Positions 1 to 6,221 are shown, counted from the first letter of the stretch. The stretch: DNA of 7,562 nucleotides from Anaerolineae bacterium (GCA_020852775.1 JADZAD010000286.1:1-7562), one strand, 5' to 3'. Notes: generated by a model from the sequence alone, not told the origin. Numbers and translations: made by a program.

Positions 1-1
1 A

Positions 2-433
2 GGAAGCCCACCCGCGGCCCATCCCGCGGTCGGCCAGCAGATTACCTTCTACTTCACCTACGACATCGAGCGCACTGCGCGTTTCTATGGTGAGGTGCTC
101 GGCCTGCGTGAAGTCCACCGTGCGCGGGATACGCGCATCTGGCAGATCACGGAGACAGCCTTCCTCGGTTTCAGTGAGCATGTCAATATCCCTCTCGCCC
201 CGCCTGATAACTCGATCTTCGCCCTTGTTTCCCCTGACGTGGACGGCTGGTACACGCATCTGAAAAAGCACCACGTCCGCATCGTGCAGCCGCCCGCCCT
301 GAATCGCGCGGGTGGAGTCTATCAGTTCCAACTGCGCGACCCTAACGGCTTCCTGATTGAAATCAGGCGCTTTGAGAAGCTCTTCCCACCTGCAGAGCAG
401 CCCCGTGGAGAACGTGATGGAACCCTACCTTGA
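2..433 (+). CDS. VOC (glyoxalase/bleomycin-resistance fold) protein, 5' partial
   Basis: The frame is open from the window edge, so the true start lies upstream; about 143 codons are visible. The beginning (ITFYFTYDIERTARFYGEVL) is the typical first beta-alpha unit of a vicinal-oxygen-chelate module. The end (FQLRDPNGFLIEIRRFE) is the usual last strand, with the Glu of LIEI at the position that normally binds metal. The His that often opens the first strand appears to be Gln (VGQQITF), so a classical two-His/two-Glu metal site is doubtful. Length fits a single-module VOC protein of 125-150 aa. Its substrate cannot be told; members include lyases, dioxygenases, thiol transferases and binding proteins. 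The stop lies 17 nt inside the next gene, so the two are probably cotranscribed and translationally coupled. The fold is secure, the function is not. Confidence 0.85.
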   Translation, partial: GSPPAAHPAVGQQITFYFTYDIERTARFYGEVLGLREVHRARDTRIWQITETAFLGFSEHVNIPLAPPDNSIFALVSPDVDGWYTHLKKHHVRIVQPPALNRAGGVYQFQLRDPNGFLIEIRRFEKLFPPAEQPRGERDGTLP

Positions 434-1484
434 CCTCAGCCAGGCCGACCTCGTGCACACACCCCTGATCCAGGGTTCCGCCATCCGTGCAGCGGAAGTC
501 GCCCTGTGGCAGCGGCGTCTGCCCACGATCGAGGCGGTCGCAGTGCGGCTGGGGCTGCGGCTCGCGCAGGTGTATGCGGCACTTGCCTACTGTGCCGATC
601 ACCCGGAGGCCGTCGAGGCAGAATGGGTACACGAGCGCCGGGCCTGCATTGAAGGCCTCTCAGCGCCGGGGGTAACCCATGCAGAGCGCGCCCGGACTGG
701 TGATCGGCTCGCTCTCCTCGGTGATACCCGCCCCGGCGTCGGCCTGCGCCCGGACGGCCTGCCGGATATCGACTGGCTCCCGGTTGAGGGCGGCGAAGTC
801 GAACTCGTGGAGGGCGCCGGGCACTTTGAGTGCGGCCCATTCCATGTGGCGCGCTACCCGGTAACGTTCGCCCAGTACCGCGCTTTCCTCGACGTGCCCG
901 ACGGCTATGCGAATGACGAGTGGTGGGCGGGCCTCAGTGACCGGGCTGTGCGCCCCGGCCAGCAGAACCGTGCCCAGGACAACCATCCCGCGGAGAACAT
1001 GTCATGGTACGATGCGGTGGCGTTCTGCCGCTGGCTGTCGTCTCGCCTGGGCGCAGGCCACGCTGAAGGCCTCGCCCCAGGCAGCGGAAGCTGGCTGTTT
1101 CGCCTGCCTGCCGAATGGGAGTGGCAGTTGGCAGCTACCAGCGGAGATACTACCCATGTCTTTCCATGGGGCCCGGACTGGGATGGTGAGCGGGCAAACA
1201 CCTTCGCCTGCGGGCTGAACCGCTCAACAGCGGTCGGGATGTACCCGGCGGGGGCCAGCCCGTGCGGCGCCCTCGATCTGATCGGCAATGTGCTGGAATG
1301 GTGCCTGAACGAATATGACCGGCCCGCCAGCCTGAACACCGGCAGTATGCTGCGCCGCTCGCTGCGCGGCGCGGCCTGGGGCAGCGACGCAGGGCCATGC
1401 GGGGTGGCCTGCCGCTACAGCAGTTTCACACCACTCGACAGGAGCAGCCACTTCGGCTTCCGGCTGGTCGCTGTACGCCAGTGA
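417..1484 (+). CDS. DUF433-like domain fused to FGE-sulfatase (SUMF1-like) domain protein
   Basis: 355 aa. ATG at 417 is chosen because GTGGAG (405-410) lies 6 nt upstream; GTG 414 is possible, and the reading further upstream belongs to the VOC frame. Residues about 8-80 resemble DUF433, a small helical domain common in antitoxin-like proteins: a strand and IQGSAIR loop, then LGLRLAQVYAALAYCADHPE. A linker (ERARTGDRLALLGDTRPGVG, then LPDIDW) precedes an FGE-sulfatase domain, residues about 120-355, with NMSWYDAVAFCRWL, FRLPAEWEW, FPWG, LIGNVLEW, RGAAW and the closing GFRLV. True formylglycine-generating enzymes bind copper through two Cys after RGGS. Here the segment is RGAAWGSDAGPCGVACRYSS: C328 may match the second Cys, but the first is replaced by Ser/Gly. 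Sulfatase activation is therefore unlikely; a binding or regulatory role, or another SUMF-fold reaction, is more plausible. No signal peptide or membrane segment. No sulfatase gene is nearby. Confidence 0.85.
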   Translation: MEPYLDLSQADLVHTPLIQGSAIRAAEVALWQRRLPTIEAVAVRLGLRLAQVYAALAYCADHPEAVEAEWVHERRACIEGLSAPGVTHAERARTGDRLALLGDTRPGVGLRPDGLPDIDWLPVEGGEVELVEGAGHFECGPFHVARYPVTFAQYRAFLDVPDGYANDEWWAGLSDRAVRPGQQNRAQDNHPAENMSWYDAVAFCRWLSSRLGAGHAEGLAPGSGSWLFRLPAEWEWQLAATSGDTTHVFPWGPDWDGERANTFACGLNRSTAVGMYPAGASPCGALDLIGNVLEWCLNEYDRPASLNTGSMLRRSLRGAAWGSDAGPCGVACRYSSFTPLDRSSHFGFRLVAVRQ

Positions 1485-1506
1485 AGCGCAGGCGCAACCC
1501 TGACCG

Positions 1507-1529
1507 GCTGTACTGCGTAGAAATACAGC
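1507..1529. repeat. Small inverted repeat upstream of the membrane-protein gene
   Basis: GCTGTA (1507-1512) and TACAGC (1524-1529) form a perfect 6-bp dyad with an 11-nt gap, in the 78-nt space between the FGE gene and the 133-aa membrane-protein gene. It could be an operator half-site pair or a weak hairpin. I see no convincing -35/-10 pair here; TACAAAT at 1534-1540 is the nearest -10-like string. Short arms make chance occurrence likely. Confidence 0.25.
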
Positions 1530-1562
1530 AGAATACAAATCTACTCAGTGAGGTGAATGGCT

Positions 1563-1964
1563 ATGAGTGACCCGAATAGTCCGCTTCCTCCGAACGAACG
1601 CCCGTCAGAGAGCGACCATGGGCTGACCGGGCCCGGTATATGGGTTGGCATTGGGCTGGTGCTGGCCGGGGCCTACTTCCTGCTGCAGAACTTCGGCATC
1701 TTTCCGCTGCCGTGGATGGGCGAAAACTGGTGGTTCATCTTCCCGGCTGCGATCGGCGTGATCGCCCTGATCCAGGCCGCCATGCTATGGCAGAAGAGTG
1801 AAGGCCTTGTGAGCCGCCCGATTCGCAATCGCCTGGTGCTTGGCGTGGGTATGCTGCTGGTGGCTGCCTTCGCCCTGTTTGATGTTGACTGGGACATGTT
1901 CTGGCCAGTAGTGCTGATCGTGATCGGCGGCATGATGCTGCTGAACCGGCGACAAGCAGCCTGA
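1563..1964 (+). CDS. Small four-helix integral membrane protein (LiaI/LiaF-type transmembrane module, DUF5668-like)
   Basis: 133 aa from ATG 1563. An in-frame ATG at 1557 directly abuts the Shine-Dalgarno AGGTGA (1551-1556), leaving no spacer, whereas 1563 gives a 6-nt spacer, so 1563 is preferred. A polar, Pro-rich N-terminus (residues 1-22) is followed by four hydrophobic segments at about 25-42, 56-75, 90-107 and 111-127, ending in NRRQAA. The pattern FWPVVLIVIGGMMLLNRR, with a Trp-Pro entry and a Gly-Gly turn, is typical of the membrane modules found in LiaF-like envelope-stress proteins and in stand-alone DUF5668 proteins. The helices carry no charged or catalytic residues, so a structural, membrane-sensing or regulatory role is more likely than enzymatic or transport activity. 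There is no LiaRS-type kinase/regulator pair beside it. A strong stem follows the gene. Family assignment is from pattern only. Confidence 0.75.
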   Translation: MSDPNSPLPPNERPSESDHGLTGPGIWVGIGLVLAGAYFLLQNFGIFPLPWMGENWWFIFPAAIGVIALIQAAMLWQKSEGLVSRPIRNRLVLGVGMLLVAAFALFDVDWDMFWPVVLIVIGGMMLLNRRQAA

Positions 1965-1991
1965 ATACACGCATGGCCTTGTTCGCTGATA

Positions 1992-2022
1992 ACCGCCGGG
2001 GAGGATGACACACCCCGGCGGT
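1992..2022 (+). terminator. Terminator-like stem-loop after the membrane-protein gene
   Basis: ACCGCCGGGG (1992-2001) pairs perfectly with CCCCGGCGGT (2013-2022) across an 11-nt loop. The T tract is weak, only TTT at 2024-2026. It starts 27 nt past the stop codon and separates the membrane-protein gene from the SDR unit. Confidence 0.65.
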
Positions 2023-2062
2023 CGTTTGCCGGGCGGGCAGCAGCAGGGAGGTTGACGGAGGG

Positions 2063-2071
2063 TGATACAAT
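2063..2071 (+). promoter_or_regulatory. Candidate extended -10 promoter for the SDR gene
   Basis: TGATACAAT has the TGn extension followed by TACAAT (2066-2071), which matches 5 of 6 bases of the -10 consensus. A TTGACG at 2052-2057 is only 8 nt upstream of the -10 and cannot act as its -35, so this would be an extended -10 promoter. It lies after the terminator-like stem and before the SDR gene. Transcription would start near 2078. Confidence 0.45.
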
Positions 2072-2087
2072 AGAAAAGAGGCGTGCC

Positions 2088-2147
2088 ATGTTTGCCCGAC
2101 AGCCTTTCCTGTTCCCATCACCTGCCTTTCCGCTCCTGAGGAAGTGA
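2088..2147 (+). CDS. Possible 19-codon leader ORF upstream of the SDR gene
   Basis: ATG 2088 to TGA 2145-2147 encodes MFARQPFLFPSPAFPLLRK. GAGG at 2078-2081 sits 6 nt upstream and could serve as its ribosome-binding site, although the inferred transcription start falls at nearly the same place, which would leave almost no leader. The ORF runs through the SDR Shine-Dalgarno (GAGGAA, 2138-2143) and stops 3 nt before the SDR GTG, in the same frame. That layout would allow termination-reinitiation coupling. The peptide is Pro/Phe-rich and matches no family I know. It could equally be a chance ORF. Confidence 0.3.
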   Translation: MFARQPFLFPSPAFPLLRK

Positions 2148-2150
2148 CCT

Positions 2151-2942
2151 GTGGACCTACAACTGAAGAACCGGGTGGCGCTGGTAACGGCGGCCAGCCA
2201 GGGCCTGGGGTATGCCACTGCCCTCGAACTCTCACGTGAGGGGGCTCTCGTAGTAATCTGCTCACGTGATGAGGCACATATCACCGCCGCCGCGGACGCG
2301 ATCCGGGCTGAGACGGGCCATTCCGCACTGGGGGTCGCCGCCGATGTGCGCCGGGCGGCGGACATTGATGTGCTGATCGAACGTGTTGTCGATGAGTACG
2401 GCGGGCTCGATATTCTTGTCACCAACAGCGGTGGCCCGGCGGCAGCCCAGTTCGAGGATCTGACCGACGAGATGTGGCTGGAGGCCATCGACCTGCTGAT
2501 CATGAGCAGCGTCCGGCTGATCCGCAGCGCCCTGCCCCACCTGCGTGAATCCACCGCCCCTTCGGTGCTGTCGATCACTTCGGTTTCGACCAAGCAGCCC
2601 ATTCCCAACCTGGTGCTGAGCAACAGCCTGCGGATGACGGTCATCGGGATGATCAAGACTCTGGCCGGGGAGTTGGGGCCAGAGGGGATCCGCTTCAACA
2701 GCATCCTGCCCGGCTGGACGGAGACCGAGCGCGTCCATGATCTGCTGGAAAGCCGGGCGCGGCGCAATAACACCACTATCGAGGTAGAGTACGCTGTGCA
2801 GGCTGAACAGGCCGCGCTCCGCCGCCTGGCGACCCCGCGTGAGTTCGCCACCGTTGCTGCGTTCCTGTGCTCACCTGCCGCCTCATATCTGACCGGGCTG
2901 ATGCTCAGTGTGGATGGTGGCTCGTATAAGGGTACGTTCTGA
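2151..2942 (+). CDS. Atypical short-chain dehydrogenase/reductase (FabG-like, without YxxxK)
   Basis: 263 aa, the usual SDR length. GTG 2151 is chosen because GAGGAA (2138-2143) lies 7 nt upstream and a stop in the same frame at 2145-2147 blocks any extension. The Rossmann N-terminus reads LVTAASQGLGYA (residues 11-22): TAASQGLG replaces TGxxxGxG, but the last two Gly are kept. NSGG (92-95) replaces NNAG. The active-site Ser motif SITSVS (141-146) is present. Where YxxxK should be, the sequence is SNSLR (157-161), giving Ser for Tyr and Arg for Lys. The SDR C-terminus LTGLMLSVDGGSYKG is intact. This matches my memory of the BKR-like SDR subgroup (cd05344), which lacks the full tetrad and a perfect nucleotide motif, so it is a family trait and not a broken gene. 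Real substrate and activity are unknown; ketoacyl-ACP reductase labels for such proteins are often unsupported. Confidence 0.9.
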   Translation: MDLQLKNRVALVTAASQGLGYATALELSREGALVVICSRDEAHITAAADAIRAETGHSALGVAADVRRAADIDVLIERVVDEYGGLDILVTNSGGPAAAQFEDLTDEMWLEAIDLLIMSSVRLIRSALPHLRESTAPSVLSITSVSTKQPIPNLVLSNSLRMTVIGMIKTLAGELGPEGIRFNSILPGWTETERVHDLLESRARRNNTTIEVEYAVQAEQAALRRLATPREFATVAAFLCSPAASYLTGLMLSVDGGSYKGTF

Positions 2943-2960
2943 TCGCTCTGCCGGCCTTCT

Positions 2961-2984
2961 GCGGAGGCGCCACGGCGCCTCCGC
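2961..2984 (+). terminator. Terminator-like stem-loop after the SDR gene
   Basis: GCGGAGGCGC (2961-2970) pairs perfectly with GCGCCTCCGC (2975-2984) around a 4-nt loop, CACG. It starts 18 nt after the SDR stop. No real T tract follows (TCGCATTCCC). It probably ends the SDR transcript. Confidence 0.65.
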
Positions 2985-3023
2985 TCGCATTCCCTCAACA
3001 ATGGCGGTGTCCTGTTTGTGCCC

Positions 3024-3053
3024 GTTATCGCATTTTCTGCAATTAAAGTACAC
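3024..3053 (+). promoter_or_regulatory. Weak candidate promoter for the histidine kinase
   Basis: The space from the SDR stop to the kinase start (2943-3205) holds no supportable gene. Its most AT-rich part is about 3023-3060. Within it, TTATCG (3024-3029) and TACACT (3048-3053) are 18 nt apart, with modest matches to -35 and -10. TACACTGTA (3048-3056) is also a small dyad. If used, the leader would be about 145 nt. Evidence is weak. Confidence 0.25.
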
Positions 3054-3205
3054 TGTATGCAGGGGTGAGGAAGGGGTCAGCAAGCACATACCCGCGTGGC
3101 GGAGCCGCACAGCCAGGCATCCGCTGCAGCGCCTTACCGGATCCGCCACCTGAATTGCCAGCCCGGCGGCTGTGGGGTTGGCGCCGGCAACCAGTGGAGT
3201 GCTGG

Positions 3206-4870
3206 ATGGCACCGTCGCCTCGATCATCTGTTCCCCTTGAGCCTACCCCTTTGCCAGACAGCGGGATACAGAAGCTTGCGTTTGCCATTGCTGATGGGCG
3301 CTTCCGTGAACTGCTGGATGCCATCACCGATATCTGCATCATTATCGACCGGGACTGGCGCTACTCCTTCGCAAACCAGGCAGCTTCGCGTTTTACCCGC
3401 CTCAACCAGCACGAACTGATCGGTAAGCCTGTCACCGAAGTGTATCCGGAGATCATCGGCACACAGCTCTACACCGTCTTCAGACAGGTGATGGAACGCA
3501 GGCATCCAATGGCGTTCACCCTCGCCGGGCATATCCTGCCCGGCGGTATCCCCGGCGACTTCGACGTGCGGGTCTACCCGTTTGAGGATGGCCTGCTGTG
3601 CATTGCCCCTGATATCGCCGAGCGCCAGCGCGCGGAGGAAGCGGAACGCGAGCAGCGCATTCTTGCGGAGGCCCTGCGTGACACCGCCGCCACGCTCAAC
3701 AGCACACTGGAACTGAGCGAAGTGCTCCAGCGAATACTCGTCAATGTCGAGCGGGTAGTGCACCATTCGATCGCCAATATCATGCTCGTGGATGAATATG
3801 GCTACGCACAGGTCGCGCGCAGCCTCGGCTATCAGGAGCATGGCATCGACCCGTCCATGCTGCACGCTATCCGCCTGAAAGTCACTGACACGCCCAATCT
3901 GCGCCTGATGGAGGAAACGGGCAAGCCAGTGATGGTGCCGAGTGTGAACAATGACGGGCACTGGATCAGCGACAGCCGCACTGATCCGTGGATTCAATCC
4001 AACCTTGGCGCGCCGATTATCTCCCGCGGGGAGGTGTTGGGCTTTCTGATGCTTGACAGCCTGCAGCCGCACTCCTTTACGGAAGACCAGGCGCACCGGC
4101 TATCCGCCCTGGCTGACCAGGCCGCGATTGCAATCCGTAACGCACGCATCTATGAGGCGGCGCAGCGCAGCGCCGAGGACCTCCGCGAACGGAACAATGA
4201 GTTGGATGCCTTCGGGCATACCGTTGCCCACGACCTGCGCGCCCCGCTGCAGATCATTATCGGCTATGCAGACCTCCTGCTCTCGGAGGCAGAATCGCTG
4301 GATGAGGACATGCGCTCCAGTGTCCAGAATATTGATCTCTTCGCACGTAAGATGAACGACCTGATCAATAACCTGCTGCTCTTCGCTACCCTGCGCAATG
4401 CGCAGAGCGTGATTGTGCCGGTGGAGATCGCGCCCGTGCTGGAATCGGTGCGACAGCGTTTTTCTGATCGCCTGCGAGACCGCGGCATCACGCTGATTCT
4501 GGCCGGCGAACTACCCCCGGTGATGGGCCACGGGCCGTGGATCGAGGAGGTCTTCGCCAACCTGGTGGAGAACGCGATCAAGTACATTGGTGCGACCAAC
4601 CCCGATCCGCGCATTGAAATCCGCGCTTCCGCCAACCCGGAAACGGTGCGCTACGAGATCATTGACAACGGGATTGGCATCTCCGTTGACCAGACTCACC
4701 AGCTTTTTAAGCTGTTTTCGCGCCTGACCGATCAGGCAGGGGGCCTGGGGATCGGGCTCTCGATTGTGAAGCGCATCATTACGCGGCTGGGCGGCGACCT
4801 CGGTGTGATCAGCGCCCCGCAGCAGGGCAGCACCTTCTGGTTTGAACTACCCGCCCCGACCGCGGATTAG
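3206..4870 (+). CDS. Soluble PAS-GAF sensor histidine kinase
   Basis: 554 aa from ATG 3206, preceded by GGAG (3196-3199) with a 6-nt spacer. The frame stays open upstream to 3065, but that stretch reads as non-coding (Pro/Arg/Gly-rich, no family pattern). Domains in order: PAS about 28-140 (LLDAITDICIIIDRDWRYSF), a short charged helix to about 165, GAF about 165-318 (ending LSALADQAAIAIRNARIYEA), a coiled-coil linker, then HisKA with phospho-acceptor H342 in VAHDLRAPL. The HATPase_c module has an N box (ANLVENAIKY, N452 and N456), G1 DNGIGI (487-492), F box LFKLF and G2 GGLGIGLSIVKRI. All catalytic boxes look intact. No signal peptide, membrane helix or receiver domain, so it should be a cytoplasmic kinase sensing a small ligand, redox state or a protein partner. 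No response regulator lies in the window, so it is an orphan here. The convergent next gene starts only 10 nt beyond its stop. Confidence 0.94.
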   Translation: MAPSPRSSVPLEPTPLPDSGIQKLAFAIADGRFRELLDAITDICIIIDRDWRYSFANQAASRFTRLNQHELIGKPVTEVYPEIIGTQLYTVFRQVMERRHPMAFTLAGHILPGGIPGDFDVRVYPFEDGLLCIAPDIAERQRAEEAEREQRILAEALRDTAATLNSTLELSEVLQRILVNVERVVHHSIANIMLVDEYGYAQVARSLGYQEHGIDPSMLHAIRLKVTDTPNLRLMEETGKPVMVPSVNNDGHWISDSRTDPWIQSNLGAPIISRGEVLGFLMLDSLQPHSFTEDQAHRLSALADQAAIAIRNARIYEAAQRSAEDLRERNNELDAFGHTVAHDLRAPLQIIIGYADLLLSEAESLDEDMRSSVQNIDLFARKMNDLINNLLLFATLRNAQSVIVPVEIAPVLESVRQRFSDRLRDRGITLILAGELPPVMGHGPWIEEVFANLVENAIKYIGATNPDPRIEIRASANPETVRYEIIDNGIGISVDQTHQLFKLFSRLTDQAGGLGIGLSIVKRIITRLGGDLGVISAPQQGSTFWFELPAPTAD

Positions 4871-4880
4871 ATTGGGCTTC

Positions 4881-5495
4881 CTACAGCCAGATGGTCTCGA
4901 TCTGCCCGTTTGAGAGCGCCGTCAGCGCCGCCTCATATCCGGGGATATCTTCCACCGCGAAGCGCACCCCCAGCGTGATATCTCCTGCGAAGTCCTCCGA
5001 GATCGCCTCGCCGTGATGCGCTGTGATCAGCAGTCGAACGCGCTCATAGAGGGCATAGCTCACCGCCAATATCCCATCGTGCCGCTCAACACGCTCCGCG
5101 CGCGGAAGAACTGCCAGCGCCGCCTGTGCCGCTTCGGTATAGGCACGTACCAGCCCGCCGGTCCCCAGCTTCGTCCCCCCAAAGTAGCGCGTGATCACCA
5201 GCGCCACATCACCGAGATCCGCACCACGCAGGACCGCCAGCGCGGGGCGCCCTGCTGTTCCCGGAGGCTCTCCATCATCGCTCATCCCCTCCGTGACAGA
5301 TGCGCCGTACCCAGCCCGGAACGCATAGACGTTGTGGCTCGCATCATGGAAGGTAGCGCGGCACTCGTCGATAAACGCACGCGCAGCCTCGGCGGTACGC
5401 GCCTCAGTGATAGTGGCGATGAAGCGCGAGTTCACCACACGGGTCTCGATGCGGGTCGTCTCTGCGGGGATGGGGTAGCGGGTGGCATGGTTCAT
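4881..5495 (-). CDS. yigZ: YigZ/IMPACT family protein (UPF0029)
   Basis: 204 aa, the normal YigZ length. The start is the ATG at 5495-5493, preceded by GGAGAG with about 7-9 nt spacing. An in-frame ATG 30 nt upstream (5525) has no Shine-Dalgarno and would overlap the candidate -10. Family motifs are clear: VNSRFIATI (21-29), ASHNVYAFR (52-60), SDDGEPPGTAGRPAL (72-86) and RYFGGTKLGTGGLVRAY (103-119). The C-terminal region about 136-200 fits the ferredoxin-like UPF0029 second domain. Eukaryotic IMPACT/Yih1 regulate the Gcn2 kinase through Gcn1. The bacterial protein's role is not settled; its fold resembles EF-G domains and a translation- or nucleic-acid-related role has been suggested. It faces the histidine kinase tail to tail, and a strong stem separates it from the LURP-one gene upstream, so it is probably a single-gene unit. 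Confidence 0.95.
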   Translation of the reverse strand: MNHATRYPIPAETTRIETRVVNSRFIATITEARTAEAARAFIDECRATFHDASHNVYAFRAGYGASVTEGMSDDGEPPGTAGRPALAVLRGADLGDVALVITRYFGGTKLGTGGLVRAYTEAAQAALAVLPRAERVERHDGILAVSYALYERVRLLITAHHGEAISEDFAGDITLGVRFAVEDIPGYEAALTALSNGQIETIWL

Positions 5496-5520
5496 TGGGC
5501 TTCTCTCCGTGACCCTCCCG

Positions 5521-5529
5521 ATCATAACA
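5521..5529 (-). promoter_or_regulatory. Candidate extended -10 promoter for yigZ
   Basis: Read on the minus strand, TGTTATGAT gives TGn followed by TATGAT (5526-5521), 5 of 6 matches. It follows directly on the terminator stem of the upstream gene. No good -35 is seen, since the stem occupies that region. Transcription would start near 5514, leaving a leader of about 20 nt that contains the GGAGAG ribosome site. Confidence 0.45.
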
Positions 5530-5560
5530 CAGGCGGACGGGTGAAGTGCCCGTCCGCCTG
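5530..5560 (-). terminator. Terminator-like stem-loop between the LURP-one gene and yigZ
   Basis: CAGGCGGACGGG (5530-5541) pairs perfectly over 12 bp with CCCGTCCGCCTG (5549-5560), with a 7-nt loop. It lies 32 nt after the stop of the minus-strand LURP-one gene. On that strand the sequence after it is TGTTATGATC, so the T tract is poor. It is the most stable-looking stem in the window. Confidence 0.7.
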
Positions 5561-5592
5561 CCTGCGATCAGTTGCGTAAGGCTGGCCGGAGC

Positions 5593-6189
5593 CTACCCGC
5601 GCGAACGCTCCAGCAGCACCATCAGCAGGTAGCTCAGGACCATCGCCTTCTCTTCGGCGTCACCAAAGCCGTCAACCAGTTTCTCAAGGCGGAACTTACC
5701 CTCGAAGAAGGCCGGCTCCTTGGTCAGGCGCATGACTCCCTGCCCGTTAAGGGTGGACATCGTGTAGCTGGGGTGGAACAGGTACCCGGAGAACATACCA
5801 ACGATCGGGATCTCGCCAAGCACCGCGTCTGCCACGCGGATCCAGCCGTTATCTTCCTTGATGATCAGGCGTTCGATATCGTTGGCATCGAAGACGTTGT
5901 ACTCGGCCTTGAAGATCGAGCGCATACCCTGGCGCTTGATGGCGCCCAGTGGCTGGCCGCTGACAGAGTCAGTAAAGTGATACTTCGCGGAAAAATCGAT
6001 AATGCGATCGGCGTTGATCGCGTACAAATGCCGCGTCTGTGACCGATCGGAAAAGATACCGATAGCTTCCTTGAGCTTGAATAACTTCTGCTTGACGTAC
6101 AGTACTTCCTGTCCGGACGCATCTGTCACGGAAAGCTGCGGGGCGAGAGCAACAATCTTAAAGGACAGACTGAGTGGGTAATTATACAC
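5593..6189 (-). CDS. LURP-one/YxjI-like family protein (Tubby-C-like fold)
   Basis: 198 aa, a usual length for the family. The start is GTG at 6189-6187, chosen because AGAAGGAG (6203-6196 on this strand) lies 6 nt upstream. The sequence runs as short beta strands around a hydrophobic C-terminal helix: VLYVKQKLFKLKEAIGIFSD (29-48), a turn, then SGQPLGAIKRQGMRSIFKAE (77-96), YNVFDAN, a Gly/Pro-rich hydrophobic stretch GEIPIVGMFSGYLFHP (125-140), and the ending LSYLLMVLLERSRG. This pattern is characteristic of the bacterial YxjI/LURP-one-related group, whose fold is shared with Tubby C-terminal and phospholipid scramblase domains. Those folds suggest membrane-lipid contact, but no biochemical role is established for the bacterial members. 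There is no signal peptide. It has its own candidate promoter and terminator, so it is probably expressed alone. Confidence 0.9.
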   Translation of the reverse strand: MYNYPLSLSFKIVALAPQLSVTDASGQEVLYVKQKLFKLKEAIGIFSDRSQTRHLYAINADRIIDFSAKYHFTDSVSGQPLGAIKRQGMRSIFKAEYNVFDANDIERLIIKEDNGWIRVADAVLGEIPIVGMFSGYLFHPSYTMSTLNGQGVMRLTKEPAFFEGKFRLEKLVDGFGDAEEKAMVLSYLLMVLLERSRG

Positions 6190-6221
6190 GATGAGCTCCT
6201 TCTGGCGCTTGTGCGTACACC

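Noticed and set aside
1365..1484. C-terminal FGE segment as a variable region of a diversity-generating retroelement
   Set aside because: Such targets often use this fold, but the segment is not Asn-rich, no template repeat is visible, and there is no reverse transcriptase in the window.
2052..2057. TTGACG as a consensus -35
   Set aside because: Only 8 nt from TACAAT and 13 nt from TAGAAA; neither spacing is functional for a standard promoter.
2231..2270. Two CACGTG palindromes 30 bp apart (CTCACGTGAG at 2231-2240, TCACGTGA at 2262-2269)
   Set aside because: Both lie inside the SDR coding region and arise from the Ser-Arg-Glu/Asp codons TCA CGT GAG/GAT. Coincidence of codon use is the simpler reading.
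1673..3001. Long open frame (442 codons) on the minus strand
   Set aside because: It runs antisense to the membrane-protein and SDR genes, crosses two stems and a promoter, and is Ser/Arg-rich with no family pattern. It is a high-GC shadow.
3065..3205. N-terminal extension of the histidine kinase from GTG 3065
   Set aside because: The 47 extra residues are Pro/Arg/Gly-rich without pattern, and there is a well-spaced GGAG just before ATG 3206.
3224..4096. 290-codon open frame on the minus strand
   Set aside because: Antisense to the PAS-GAF part of the histidine kinase, whose domain motifs are unmistakable. No ribosome site or known domain.
5013..6042. Two plus-strand open frames (188 and 156 codons) across yigZ and the LURP-one gene
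   Set aside because: Both oppose genes with clear family motifs and correct ribosome sites, and the second begins amid the tail of the LURP-one unit. Shadows.
6181..6186. Second TATAAT on the minus strand at the LURP-one start
   Set aside because: It overlaps codons 2-3 of the gene, so a transcript from it would lack the start; the strong AGAAGGAG supports the upstream promoter instead.
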